In this document: in pieces, positions 36,781-49,816 of the stretch
Layout of the letters: the number at the start of each line of letters is the position of its first letter
How positions within the stretch are numbered: position 1 is the stretch's first letter
Origin: Jeongeupia sp. HS-3
Lineage (GTDB): Bacteria > Pseudomonadota > Gammaproteobacteria > Burkholderiales > Chitinibacteraceae
Direction of reading: 5' to 3'
DNA: 64,000 nt
Assembly: GCF_015140455.1 (NCBI RefSeq)
Contig: NZ_AP024094.1
Location: 992,001 to 1,056,000, forward strand
The notes under the pieces: model-generated
The model's database searches: none
What the model saw: the letters and a program-made list of their open reading frames with translations, nothing else
What the model was told of the DNA's origin: nothing
Made by a program: the position numbers and the translations under genes

Positions 36781-36864
36781 CCTTGGCCGTACACGTAGTT
36801 GCAGCGCCGTTGTCGTGAAATAGAAAAACAGAACAATCAGCTCGTTACCACAAGGATATTCACC

Positions 36865-38079
36865 ATGCAGCAACGACTTGCCGTGCTGTGCGCCGCGATG
36901 GCGCTTGCCCTGACTGCCTGCAGCAAACAGGATGCCGCTGCCAAACCGGGGGCAGGCGGGCCGCCGCCGGCCGAAGTGGCGGTGGTGACTGCTACCCGTG
37001 GCGATAGCGCCGTGACGCGTGAGTTCCCCGGTCAGGTCACCGCTTTTCGCACCGCCGAGGTGCGTGCTCAGGTCGATGGCATTCTGCAGAAACGTTTATA
37101 TGCTGAGGGCGGTGAAGTGCGCGCCGGCCAGCAGCTGTTCCAGATCGATCCGCGCACGTTGCGCGCCAATCTGGCGTCGGCCAAGGCCGAGCTGGCACGC
37201 ACCCAAGCCAGCGCCGAGATCGCGCGGGCAACGTTGAAGCGCTACGGGCAGCTGGTTGGTGATCAGGGCGTGTCGCGACAGGAATACGATCAAGCGCAAT
37301 CGGCGCTGAAACAGGCGGAGGCGCAGGTGCTGGCATCCGCCGCGGCGGTCGATCGTGCGCAGATCGATCTTGAGCATGCCGCGGTATCGGCACCGATCTC
37401 CGGCCGCATCGGCCGTGCGCTGGTGTCCGAAGGCGCGCTGGTCGGCAAGGGCGAGGCGACGCATCTGGCGACGATCGAACAGCTTGATCCGGTTTATGTC
37501 GATTTCGCCCAGTCGGCCAACGACATCCTGCGTTTCCGCCAGCAGCTCAAGTCGGGCAAGTTGAATGCGGCTGACGGCTTGCCGGTGGAGATCATCCTGC
37601 CCGATGGCAGCGTCTATCAGCACGCAGGCAAATTGCTGTTTTCCGAGCAGACGGTCGATCCGGCCACCGGCACCATCGTCGTTCGGGCGCAGTTCCCCAA
37701 TCCGGATCGGCTGCTGATGCCCGGCGTGTTCGTGACCGCGCGCTCGGCGCAAGGCGTGCTGAGTGGCGCGGTACGCGTGCCGCAACGGGCGGTGCAAAGC
37801 TCGCCGCAAGGGCAGTTCGTCTACATCGTCGACAAGGACAGCAAGGTGGGGCCGCAGCCGGTGAAGACCGCCGGCTTCTCGGGCAAGGACTGGTTGATCG
37901 GCGAAGGCCTCAAGGGCGGTGAAACGGTGATCGTCGAGGGCATTCAGAAGATTCGCCCCGGCGCGTCGGTCAAACCGGTGCCCTTTGGCGCTAGCCATTC
38001 AGCCAGCCAGAGTGCCAGTGCGCCGGCAGCCAGTGCAGTCGCGGCCAAACCTGCGGCCAGCGCCGCAGCTGCCAAGTAA
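36865..38079 (+). CDS. RND efflux periplasmic adaptor (AcrA/MexA-type), pump 2
   Basis: A 404-residue membrane fusion lipoprotein. ATG 36865 has AAGGA nine bases upstream and gives a lipoprotein signal VLCAAMALALTACSKQD. Domains follow the AcrA order: VRAQVDGILQKRLYAEGGEV, the alpha-hairpin (ASAEIARATLKRYGQLVGDQ), AAVSAPISGRIGRALVSEGA, and a C-terminal alanine/serine-rich tail. That tail (SASQSASAPAASAVAAKPAA) is low-complexity and unusual in length. It is 84 nt downstream of tetR and 12 nt before the permease. Confidence 0.94.
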   Translation: MQQRLAVLCAAMALALTACSKQDAAAKPGAGGPPPAEVAVVTATRGDSAVTREFPGQVTAFRTAEVRAQVDGILQKRLYAEGGEVRAGQQLFQIDPRTLRANLASAKAELARTQASAEIARATLKRYGQLVGDQGVSRQEYDQAQSALKQAEAQVLASAAAVDRAQIDLEHAAVSAPISGRIGRALVSEGALVGKGEATHLATIEQLDPVYVDFAQSANDILRFRQQLKSGKLNAADGLPVEIILPDGSVYQHAGKLLFSEQTVDPATGTIVVRAQFPNPDRLLMPGVFVTARSAQGVLSGAVRVPQRAVQSSPQGQFVYIVDKDSKVGPQPVKTAGFSGKDWLIGEGLKGGETVIVEGIQKIRPGASVKPVPFGASHSASQSASAPAASAVAAKPAASAAAAK

Positions 38080-38091
38080 AGAGGGGCGACC

Positions 38092-41000
38092 ATGTCACGC
38101 TTCTTTATTGACCGCCCGGTGTTCGCCTGGGTGATCGCACTGATTATCATTCTGGCCGGTCTGCTCGCCCTGCGCGGGCTGCCGGTGTCGCAGTATCCGG
38201 AGGTTGCGCCGCCGGGCCTGACGATTTCCGCCACCTATCCCGGCGCCAGCGCCAAGCTGGTCGAGGAAACGGTTACGGCGCTGATCGAGCAGGAAATGAA
38301 CGGGCTCGAGAACCTGCTGTACTTCGATTCGGCCAGCGACAGCAACGGCTCGGCGACGATCACGCTGACGTTTGCGTCGGGCACCGACATCGACATCGCG
38401 TCGGTCGAGGCGCAGAACCGCATCAAGCGGGTCGAGGCACGCCTGCCGGCCGAAGTGCGCCAGCAGGGTGTGCAGGTCGCCAAGTCCCGCCGCAACTACC
38501 TGCTGTTCATGACGCTGTATTCGCCGGACGGCGCGCTTGATAGCGTCGCGCTCGGCAGCTATGCCAGCTCGGCGGTGCTCGACAGCATCCGCCGGGTCAA
38601 AGGGGTCGGCGAGGCAACGTTGTTCGGCACCGAGTACGCGATGCGGGTGTGGCTTGATCCGCAGAAGCTCGCCGGTTACAAAATGACGCCGGCCGAGGCC
38701 CTGGCCGCGGTGCGGGCGCAGAACGTCCAGGTGGCTACCGGCGAACTCGGCCAGCTGCCGTCGATTCCGGGGCAGGAAGTCAACGCCACGGTGGTGACGC
38801 AAGGGCGTTTCGTGACGCCGGAGCAGTTCGGCAACGTCGTGCTGCGTGACGGCGGCAAGGGGGGGCAAGTCCGGCTGAAGGATGTGGCGCGCGTCGAACT
38901 CGGCGCGCAGGATTACTCGGTGGTGGCGCGGCTGAACGGCAAGCAGACGGCGGCGATCGGCGTGAAGTTGTCGCCGGACGGCAATGCGGTCGAGACCGCC
39001 GCACTGGTGCGCGAGAAGATGAACGAGCTGTCGCGCTACTTCCCGCAGGGCGTGGCGTGGGATATTCCGTACGACACGTCCAAGTTCGTCGATATCTCGA
39101 TTAAGGAAGTGCTGAAAACACTGGCCGAGGCGATCGTGCTGGTGTTCCTGGTGATGTACCTCTTCCTCGGCAACCTGCGGGCGACGCTGATTCCGACCAT
39201 CGTGGTGCCGATTGCCTTGATCGGCTCGCTGGTCGGTCTGTATCTGCTCGGCTACTCGATCAACGTGCTGACCCTGTTCGCGATGGTGCTGGCGATCGGG
39301 ATTCTCGTCGACGATGCGATCGTGGTGGTCGAGAACGTCGAGCGGATCATGTCCGAAGAAGGGCTGGCGCCACGCGAGGCGACGCAGAAGGCGATGGGCC
39401 AGATCGTCGGCGCGATCGTCGCGATCACACTGGTGCTGTCGGCGGTGTTCGTGCCGATGGCGTTTTTCACCGGCTCGGTGGGGGCGATCTACCGGCAGTT
39501 CTCGGTGACGCTGGTGCTGACGATGGGCTTCTCGGCGCTGCTGGCGCTGACGCTGACGCCGGCGCTGTGCGCGACGATGCTCAAGCCGATCCACAAGGGC
39601 GAGCTGCATGCGCAGACCGGCTTCTTCGGCTGGTTCAACCGCAAGTTCCATAACACCACGGTCGGCTACGTCGGCTGGGTGACGCGCATCCTGCGTCGCT
39701 CGGGTCTGGCCTTGCTGTTCTTCGCGCTGATCCTGGCGGCGACCGGCTGGCTGATGAGCCGCCTGCCGACGTCGTTCCTGCCCGACGAAGATCAGGGCTA
39801 CTTTGTCAGCATGGTGCAGTTGCCGGCCGGCGCGACGCGCGAGCGCACGCTGGTGGTGATGAACGAAGTCGAGCAGTACTACATGAAGCAGCCCGAGGTC
39901 GAGAAGGTGATCGGCGTGGTCGGCTTCAGCTTCTTCGGTCGCGGTCAGAATGCCGCGCTGGCGTTCATTACGCTCAAGGACTGGAAGAATCGCCCCAAGA
40001 AGGAAGAAGGCGTGTCGACGCTGGTGCAGAACGCCAACATGACGCTGTTCCGCATCAAGCAGGCTTTCGTGTTCGCGCTGAACGTGCCGCCGATTCCCGA
40101 ACTGGCATCGGTGGGCGGTTTCGATTTCCGTCTGCAAGACCGTGCCGGCCTTGGTCGAGAAAAACTGCTCGAAGCACGCAATACGCTGCTCGGGATGGCG
40201 GGGCAAAATCCGGCCTTGGCCGGTGTGCGTCCCGAAGGCCAGGAGCCGGGCCCGCAGGTTTATCTCGACGTCGATCGCGTTCGCGCCAGCCAGCTCGGCA
40301 TTCCGCTGGCCGACCTGAACGACACGCTGTCGATTGCACTCGGTTCGGCCTACGCCAACGACTTCGTTCGCGATGGCCGCATCCTGCGCGTGCTGATCCA
40401 GGCCGATGCGGCGTCGCGCTCGTCGCCGGACGGCATCCTCAACTTGCAGTTGCGCAACCGTCAGGGCGGACTGGTGCCGCTGTCCGAGATCGCGACCGCA
40501 AGCTGGGTCATCGGTGCGCCCAAGCTCGACCGCTACAACGGCTTGCCGTCGTACAAGATCAGCGGCGGGCCGGCGCCGGGCAAGAGCTCGGGCGATGCAA
40601 TGAGCGCGATGGAGGAAATGGCCGCCAAGCTGCCGCAAGGCATCGGCTTTGAATGGTCCGGCACCTCGTACGAGGAGAGATTGTCGGGCTCGCAGGCACC
40701 GTTCCTGTTCGGGCTGTCGGTGCTGGTGGTGTTCTTCTGCCTTGCGGCGCTGTACGAAAGCTGGTCGATTCCGTTTGCGGTGCTTCTGGTGGTGCCGCTG
40801 GGGCTCTTTGGCGCGGTGATGGCGATGACGATGCGGGGGCTGCCGAACGACGTGTACTTCAAGGTCGGCCTGATTGCGATCATCGGTTTGTCGTCCAAAA
40901 ACGCCATCCTGATCATCGAGTTCGCCAAGGATCTGCAGCGCCACGGCATGGACTTGACCGAGGCGACGCTCGAGGCCTGCCGGCTGCGCTTCCGGCCGAT

Positions 41001-41229
41001 CCTGATGACGTCGATCGCCTTCATCGCCGGGGTGCTGCCGCTGGTGATCAGCACCGGCGCCGGCGCAGCGAGCCGGCACGCGATCGGCACAGGCGTGATG
41101 GGCGGAATGATCGCCGCGACGGTGCTGGCCGTGTTCCTCGTGCCGGTGTTCTTCGTGGTGACCCGCAAGCTGTTCCCGGACAAGGCGCACAAGGCTTTGA
41201 GCGAGGCAGCCAGTGACGATCACCGCTAA
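38092..41229 (+). CDS. RND multidrug efflux permease (HAE1/AcrB family), pump 2
   Basis: A 1,045-residue RND antiporter. It shows FFIDRPVFAWVIALIIILAG, the proton-relay Asp pair in LAIGILVDDAIVVVENVERI, and LRFRPILMTSIAFIAGVLPL near the end. It differs clearly from pump 1 (for example PGLTISATYPGASAKLVEETV versus [21 protein letters not shown]), so the two are not a recent duplication. The long open frame on the opposite strand is a by-product of GC-rich codon use. It overlaps the start region of the channel gene. Confidence 0.96.
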   Translation: MSRFFIDRPVFAWVIALIIILAGLLALRGLPVSQYPEVAPPGLTISATYPGASAKLVEETVTALIEQEMNGLENLLYFDSASDSNGSATITLTFASGTDIDIASVEAQNRIKRVEARLPAEVRQQGVQVAKSRRNYLLFMTLYSPDGALDSVALGSYASSAVLDSIRRVKGVGEATLFGTEYAMRVWLDPQKLAGYKMTPAEALAAVRAQNVQVATGELGQLPSIPGQEVNATVVTQGRFVTPEQFGNVVLRDGGKGGQVRLKDVARVELGAQDYSVVARLNGKQTAAIGVKLSPDGNAVETAALVREKMNELSRYFPQGVAWDIPYDTSKFVDISIKEVLKTLAEAIVLVFLVMYLFLGNLRATLIPTIVVPIALIGSLVGLYLLGYSINVLTLFAMVLAIGILVDDAIVVVENVERIMSEEGLAPREATQKAMGQIVGAIVAITLVLSAVFVPMAFFTGSVGAIYRQFSVTLVLTMGFSALLALTLTPALCATMLKPIHKGELHAQTGFFGWFNRKFHNTTVGYVGWVTRILRRSGLALLFFALILAATGWLMSRLPTSFLPDEDQGYFVSMVQLPAGATRERTLVVMNEVEQYYMKQPEVEKVIGVVGFSFFGRGQNAALAFITLKDWKNRPKKEEGVSTLVQNANMTLFRIKQAFVFALNVPPIPELASVGGFDFRLQDRAGLGREKLLEARNTLLGMAGQNPALAGVRPEGQEPGPQVYLDVDRVRASQLGIPLADLNDTLSIALGSAYANDFVRDGRILRVLIQADAASRSSPDGILNLQLRNRQGGLVPLSEIATASWVIGAPKLDRYNGLPSYKISGGPAPGKSSGDAMSAMEEMAAKLPQGIGFEWSGTSYEERLSGSQAPFLFGLSVLVVFFCLAALYESWSIPFAVLLVVPLGLFGAVMAMTMRGLPNDVYFKVGLIAIIGLSSKNAILIIEFAKDLQRHGMDLTEATLEACRLRFRPILMTSIAFIAGVLPLVISTGAGAASRHAIGTGVMGGMIAATVLAVFLVPVFFVVTRKLFPDKAHKALSEAASDDHR

Positions 41230-41239
41230 GGAGCTGACG

Positions 41240-42625
41240 ATGAAAACAACGATACTTTCGTTCGCGATTGCCTCCTTGCTCGGCGGCTGCGCGATGGAGC
41301 CGGATTACCAGCGCCCGGTGCTGGAGATGCCGAAACAGGTCGGCACCGCCAGCCAGCCGGCTACCTTGCCGGCGATCAAGTGGCAAGACTACTTCACCGA
41401 TCCGGCGCTGACGCCGCTGATCCGCGATGCGCTGGCGAACAACCGCGATTTGCGCGTTGCGATGGCGCGGGTCGAGGAAGCCCGGGCGCTGTACGGCATT
41501 CAGCGCGCCGATACGTTGCCGTCGTTCAGCGCGGTCGGTGCCGAGGCGGTCAGCCGTGTGCCGGCAACGGTCAACGGCGGGCGCGAGGCGACGATTTCGC
41601 GCCGCTACGACGCCAACCTCGGGCTGCTGTCGTACGAGCTCGACTTCTGGGGGCGAGTGCGGCGCTTGAACGAGGCGGCGCAGGCCAACTATCTGGCGAG
41701 CGAGGCGGCGCAAAAGAGCTTTCGCGCCGGGCTGATCGCCGACGTTGTCAGTGGTTATTACGGCGCGCAGGCACTGTCCGAGCAACTGGCGTTCTCGCGC
41801 AAGACCGAAGTCGCCCGCAGCGAGACCTTGCGGCTGGTGCAGCGCCGGCTCGACGTCGGCCTCGCCGATCGGCTGGAGTTGCTTGAGGCGCAGACGGCGT
41901 TCGAGTCGGCGCAGGCGATCTCGGCACAACTGGCCAAGCAAAAGGACAACGCGCGCCATGCGCTCGGCGTGCTGATCGGCCGGGTGGTTGCGGACGACGA
42001 AATCATTTCCGGCGATGCCACCCTGCTGGAAAAACGGCCCCTGCCGTTGGCGATCCCGGCCGGTGTGTCGTCGGAAGTGCTGCTGAGCCGTCCGGATGTC
42101 GAGCAGGCCGAACAGCAACTGGTGGCGGCCAATGCGAATATAGGCGCGGCGCGGGCGGCGTTCTTTCCCAAGGTGACGCTGGTCGGCTCGGCCGGGACGG
42201 CGAGTGCCGAGCTGGGCGATCTGTTCGGCAGCGGCAGCGGAGCGTGGAGCTTCCTGCCGACGGTGTCGATACCGATCTTCGACGGCGGCCGTACGCGTTC
42301 GGGGCTGGATCTGGCCGAGGCGCGCAAGGTCGGGGCGGTGGCATCGTACGAGAAAACCATCCAGGTGGCCTTCAGGGAAGTCGCCGATGTGCTCTCCGAT
42401 CAGCAGTGGCTCGAAGCGCAGCTGGATGCGCAGCAGCGATTGATCCGCAGCCAGACCGCTAGGATGAATCTGGCCGAGCGTCGCTACAAGGACGGCCTGA
42501 CCAACTATCTGGCATTCCTGATTGCCCAGCGCGATTACTTCGCGTCGCAACAGACGTTGATCGAGGCGCGGCGTGCGCGGCTGACGGTGGCGGCGCAGGC
42601 GTACAAGGCGCTCGGCGGCGAGTAG
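41240..42625 (+). CDS. RND efflux outer-membrane lipoprotein (NodT/OprM family), pump 2
   Basis: A 461-residue TolC-like channel lipoprotein. ATG 41240 has AAGGAG seven bases upstream and gives the lipobox SLLGGCAMEPDY. OEP repeats include SYELDFWGRVRRLNEAAQANYL, PIFDGGRTRSGLDLAEARK and RRYKDGLTNYLAFLIAQRDYF. An in-frame ATG at 41213 overlaps the permease end and is less likely. It closes the tetR-adaptor-permease-channel operon; the terminator expected after it has been invaded by two mobile elements. Confidence 0.93.
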   Translation: MKTTILSFAIASLLGGCAMEPDYQRPVLEMPKQVGTASQPATLPAIKWQDYFTDPALTPLIRDALANNRDLRVAMARVEEARALYGIQRADTLPSFSAVGAEAVSRVPATVNGGREATISRRYDANLGLLSYELDFWGRVRRLNEAAQANYLASEAAQKSFRAGLIADVVSGYYGAQALSEQLAFSRKTEVARSETLRLVQRRLDVGLADRLELLEAQTAFESAQAISAQLAKQKDNARHALGVLIGRVVADDEIISGDATLLEKRPLPLAIPAGVSSEVLLSRPDVEQAEQQLVAANANIGAARAAFFPKVTLVGSAGTASAELGDLFGSGSGAWSFLPTVSIPIFDGGRTRSGLDLAEARKVGAVASYEKTIQVAFREVADVLSDQQWLEAQLDAQQRLIRSQTARMNLAERRYKDGLTNYLAFLIAQRDYFASQQTLIEARRARLTVAAQAYKALGGE

Positions 42626-42651
42626 GGGTTGTGGGCGACGCATAAAAAAAA

Positions 42652-42800
42652 GGCTATGTATCCGCTAACTGTTGTGGATCACTGCGCTACGCCTGCTAGC
42701 CCAAGCAACAAGCCGTATTCCAGCGTGCCGTTGGCGTCACTGGTATCGCAAGGGTTCACGCCACTTACGTGAGGTTGCAACAGTTAACGTCGACAGAGCC
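42652..42800 (+). mobile_element. MITE related to the adjacent IS1595-type element
   Basis: A 149-bp non-coding element with imperfect terminal inverted repeats: GGCTATGTATCCGCTAACTG on the left and, reverse-complemented, GGCTCTGTCGACGTTAACTG on the right, both continuing TTG. The left end matches the left end of the IS next door in 20 of the first 24 bases. It is flanked by AAAAAAAA on the left (42644-42651) and TAAAAAAA on the right, a near-identical 8-bp pair as IS1595 elements make. It is probably mobilised by an IS1595-type transposase. Confidence 0.72.
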
Positions 42801-42808
42801 TAAAAAAA

Positions 42809-43826
42809 GGCTATGTATTCATTAGCTGTTGTACCCCCAATGCCTCGGCCAAACACAGCTGCGGCGTGATGCCCGAGCGGTAACGCTCCAGCATCCGCCG
42901 CCAGCCCAAATAATTCACCAAGTATCGCGTCGCCACACCGTGAAACCGCCGCATCCACTGCTTCAGCCTGCTGTCGTAGGCGTTAACGTTCTGGATATGA
43001 AACACCCCATCGACCCGCTGGCCGCGGCGCACATTGATCGCGCGGTGACGCAATCCGCTCGCCTTGGCGAAGGCGGCATACACCCCGGCACTGTCGGTGC
43101 ACAGCATCGCGTCGGCATCGACCAACGGGCCGAGCACGGCGGCGATGTGTGCCGTATCCAATCGTGCCAGCTGGAAGTCGGCCGTCTGGCCACTGCGATC
43201 CCGCACCACCAACACCGGAATCTGCTCGGCAATTGATGCCGCGCTTTTGCGCTACACCGCCACGTTGACGGCTGGGGCGATTGAGGTGGCGCTGGCCCTT
43301 GAACGATTCGAGGAAGAAGGTTTCGTCGGCTTCGACAATGCCGCCAAGATGCTCGGCTCGATGGTCAGCGACGGTGGCCAGGAAGCGCTGGCGCCAGCGC
43401 CAGGCGATGTTCTTGCCGATAGCGCATTGTGCTGCCGCCGCCTGCACTGACAGGCCATCGATTAGCGTTTGCGCGAAGCGCGCCCATTGTTCGCGCTGGC
43501 GCAGCCGCGCCAGCGGCGTGCCGGTGAGTGCATTGCAGGTCTTGCCACAGTGGCGGCAGCGAGAACGGGGCAAGCCATCGCTACTGCCCCAAGGGCGCAG
43601 TTCGGGCTGGTGGCAATGCGGACAATCGGACTGCGGATGCAGTTGTTGGATCAGGTTGGCCATGGCCTGGCGCGGGTCGCCGTGCTCGAGCTGCTGCTGC
43701 AACTGCTGGCGTTGGTACGGGTTTAGCCGAGCAAGCTTGGCTATCGATGGTACGCATGGCGTCGCCCTCAAACACGCTACAGTGCTTGGGCTACGAGGGG
43801 TCGCAATAGTTTATGAATACAGAGCC
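42809..43826 (-). mobile_element. IS1595-family insertion sequence
   Basis: A 1,018-bp element with terminal inverted repeats GGCTATGTATTCATTAGCTG (left) and, reverse-complemented, GGCTCTGTATTCATAAACTA (right). The flanks TAAAAAAA (42801-42808) and TAAAAAAC (43827-43834) form a near-perfect 8-bp target duplication. It carries one transposase gene, interrupted by a frameshift. It sits at the 5' A-tract of the bidirectional terminator at 43828-43858. Confidence 0.85.
42811..43771 (-). pseudogene. Frameshifted IS1595-family transposase
   Basis: The N-terminal part (from about 43771, TTG) has the zinc ribbon CPHCHQPELRPWGSS...CRHCGKTCNAL and the first catalytic Asp in GGIVEADETFFLES. After KRGIN near 43230 the frame is lost; the rest continues one base on, as EQIPVLVVRDRSGQ, with the second Asp in CTDSAGVYAAF and an Asn-Lys pair in NAYDSRLKQW, the DDNK type of this family. 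Rejoining needs a +1 shift, not the usual -1 programmed shift, so a single extra base has probably killed the gene. The stop (TAG) lies in the left terminal repeat. Confidence 0.8.
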
Positions 43827-43827
43827 T

Positions 43828-43858
43828 AAAAAACGCCAAGGCAAGCCTTGGCGTTTTT
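43828..43858. terminator. Bidirectional terminator between pump 2 and phaB
   Basis: An A-run, ACGCCAAGGC-AA-GCCTTGGCGT, then a T-run: a 10-bp perfect stem. It serves phaB (minus strand, stop at 43875) and originally also the pump 2 operon. The mobile elements lie directly beside its A-tract. Confidence 0.9.
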
Positions 43859-43874
43859 ATTGCGCTGACGCGAA

Positions 43875-44609
43875 TCAACACATGTGCTGGCCGCCATTGA
43901 TGGCGAGATTGGTGCCGGTCATGAAACCGGAAACATCCGAGGCCAGGTAGCTGATCAGTCCGGCGATTTCTTCCGGTTTGCCAAGGCGGTTGACCGGAAT
44001 GTGCGCAATGATCTTGTTGCGAACATCCTCGGGTACGGCCATGACCATGTCGGTGGCGATGTAGCCCGGCGAAATGGTGTTGACCGTCACGCCCTTGCGC
44101 GCCACTTCCTGTGCCAGGGCCATGGTGAAGCCGTGCATGCCGGCTTTGGCCGCCGAGTAATTGGTCTGGCCGAACTGGCCCTTCTGACCGTTGATCGACG
44201 AGATGTTGATCACGCGACCCCAGCCGCGCTCGGCCATGCTGTCCACGAATTGCTTGCAGACGTTGAAAACCGAATCGAGGTTGGTCTTGATCACCGAATC
44301 CCAGCTGATCTTGTCGAGCTTTTTGAACGTTGCATCACGGGTGATGCCGGCGTTGTTGATCAGAACGTCAACCGGGCCGAGTTCCGCGGTCACTTTCGCG
44401 GCCATGGCGACGCAGGCATCATAATCGCTGACATCACACTGGTAGGCGTGAACGGTGTAACCCACTTCCTTCATGTCGGCGAGCCAGTGTTGCTCTTTGC
44501 CCGGGCGTGAATAGGTCGTGACGACAGTGAAGCCATCGTCCGCTAGCCGTTTGCAGATGGCCGTGCCGATGCCGCCCATGCCGCCTGTGATCAGTGCGAT
44601 CTTTGTCAT
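43875..44609 (-). CDS. phaB: Acetoacetyl-CoA reductase
   Basis: A 244-residue short-chain dehydrogenase that reduces acetoacetyl-CoA to (R)-3-hydroxybutyryl-CoA with NADPH for polyhydroxybutyrate synthesis. The cofactor motif is ALITGGMGGIGTAICKRL, the catalytic Tyr-Lys set NYSAAKAGMHGF after INISSINGQKGQ, and the PhaB-type end FMTGTNLAINGGQHMC. FabG is the alternative but the TGGMGGIG motif and C-terminus favour PhaB. No phaA or phaC is in the window. Confidence 0.93.
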   Translation of the reverse strand: MTKIALITGGMGGIGTAICKRLADDGFTVVTTYSRPGKEQHWLADMKEVGYTVHAYQCDVSDYDACVAMAAKVTAELGPVDVLINNAGITRDATFKKLDKISWDSVIKTNLDSVFNVCKQFVDSMAERGWGRVINISSINGQKGQFGQTNYSAAKAGMHGFTMALAQEVARKGVTVNTISPGYIATDMVMAVPEDVRNKIIAHIPVNRLGKPEEIAGLISYLASDVSGFMTGTNLAINGGQHMC

Positions 44610-44673
44610 GATTCTGTCCTTGTATTTGTAGATTTTGTCGTTTTGGCTGTGGTGTTTGCCGTAGTAATCTTAC

Positions 44674-44698
44674 TATTTACATTCTTTGGATGTAAATA
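44674..44698. promoter_or_regulatory. 25-bp palindromic operator candidate
   Basis: TATTTACAT-N7-ATGTAAATA, a perfect inverted repeat with 9-bp arms, in the AT-rich gap between phaB and the divergent SDR gene. It is 64 nt from the phaB start and 60 nt from the SDR start, a typical place for a repressor controlling both. Confidence 0.6.
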
Positions 44699-44758
44699 TT
44701 TGTGGTGCACCGGTTGTGTGTATCAGCAACACCTGTTGTTTTACTAGAAGATGCCACA

Positions 44759-47400
<2,642 letters not shown>

Positions 47401-47409
47401 TTCAGTCTT

Positions 47410-47433
47410 GGGTTGGCCCGCAAGGGCTAACCC
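47410..47433 (+). other. Hairpin between pyrG and kdsA
   Basis: GGGTTGGCCC-GCAA-GGGCTAACCC forms a 10-bp stem with one G-U pair and a GNRA tetraloop, 9 nt after the pyrG stop. No T-run follows, so it is not a standard terminator; it may protect the pyrG mRNA end or partly attenuate. Confidence 0.45.
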
Positions 47434-47491
47434 GCCAGCCATTCGAGAGGGTGGGTTGCGGCTATGCCGGGCTCGCCGAGAGGAAGACACC

Positions 47492-48343
47492 ATGAAACTT
47501 TGCGGATTCGAAGTCGGGCTCGATCACCCGTTTTTCCTGATTGCCGGCCCATGCGTGATCGAGGGTGAGCAGTTCTCGATCGATGTGGCGGGCCAGCTCA
47601 AGGAAATCACCACCGAGCTGGGTATTCCGTTTATTTTCAAATCCAGCTTCGACAAGGCCAACCGCTCTAGTGGCAAGTCGTTTCGTGGCTTTGGCATGGA
47701 CGAGGGGCTGAGGATTCTCGCCAAGGTCAAGGAGCAGATTGGCGTACCGGTGTTGACCGACATCCACGAAATCGGTCAAATCGAACAGGTTTCGGCCGTG
47801 GTCGACGTCTTGCAAACCCCCGCCTTTCTGTGCCGTCAGACCGACTTTATCCGCGCCTGTGCCCAGTCGGGCCGGCCGGTGAATATCAAGAAGGGCCAGT
47901 TTCTCGCACCGGGCGACATGAAGAATGTCATCGACAAGGCGCGTGAAGCCGCCCGCGATGCCGGTCTGCCGGACGACGTATTCATGGCATGTGAACGTGG
48001 CGCCAGCTTCGGCTATAACAATCTGGTCTCGGATATGCGCTCACTGGCGATCATGCGCGAAACCGGCGCGCCGGTCGTCTTTGACGCGACCCATTCGGTG
48101 CAATTGCCTGGCGGTCAGGGTGATCGCTCCGGCGGTCAGCGCGAATTCGTACCGGTGCTGGCGCGCGCGGCGATGGCCGTGGGCGTGGCAGGGCTGTTTG
48201 CCGAAACGCATCCCGATCCGGCGTGCGCGATGTCCGATGGCCCGAATGCCTGGCCGCTACCGAAAATGAAGGAGTTGCTGACCGTGCTCAAAGCAATCGA
48301 TGCCACGGTTAAAGCAAACTCTCTGGCTGAACAAACGCTGTAA
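47492..48343 (+). CDS. kdsA: 3-deoxy-8-phosphooctulonate synthase
   Basis: A 283-residue enzyme that condenses phosphoenolpyruvate and arabinose 5-phosphate in Kdo synthesis for LPS. Conserved blocks are [59 protein letters not shown] and [29 protein letters not shown] upstream fixes ATG 47492. Confidence 0.98.
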   Translation: MKLCGFEVGLDHPFFLIAGPCVIEGEQFSIDVAGQLKEITTELGIPFIFKSSFDKANRSSGKSFRGFGMDEGLRILAKVKEQIGVPVLTDIHEIGQIEQVSAVVDVLQTPAFLCRQTDFIRACAQSGRPVNIKKGQFLAPGDMKNVIDKAREAARDAGLPDDVFMACERGASFGYNNLVSDMRSLAIMRETGAPVVFDATHSVQLPGGQGDRSGGQREFVPVLARAAMAVGVAGLFAETHPDPACAMSDGPNAWPLPKMKELLTVLKAIDATVKANSLAEQTL

Positions 48344-48362
48344 TCCGGGGCGAGCAGGATAG

Positions 48363-49706
<1,344 letters not shown>

Positions 49707-49746
49707 TCACTGAGCCGGTACATGCCGCAAACTTGTAGTAAGATGG

Positions 49747-49777
49747 AAAACCGGGGTTTAGGCCCCGGTTTTCTTTT
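49747..49777 (+). terminator. Terminator after eno
   Basis: AAAACCGGGG-TTTAGG-CCCCGGTTTT followed by CTTTT, 40 nt after the eno stop and before ftsB. Confidence 0.85.
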
Positions 49778-49816
49778 GGATTTTCAACGGGTTTTCGCCC
49801 GCACACACTCATTCCC

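Noticed and set aside
42983-43240. Programmed frameshifting in the IS transposase
   Set aside because: Joining the two parts needs +1, whereas insertion sequences mostly use -1, and the IS1595 family normally has one uninterrupted gene. An AAAA stretch nearby is too short to be convincing.
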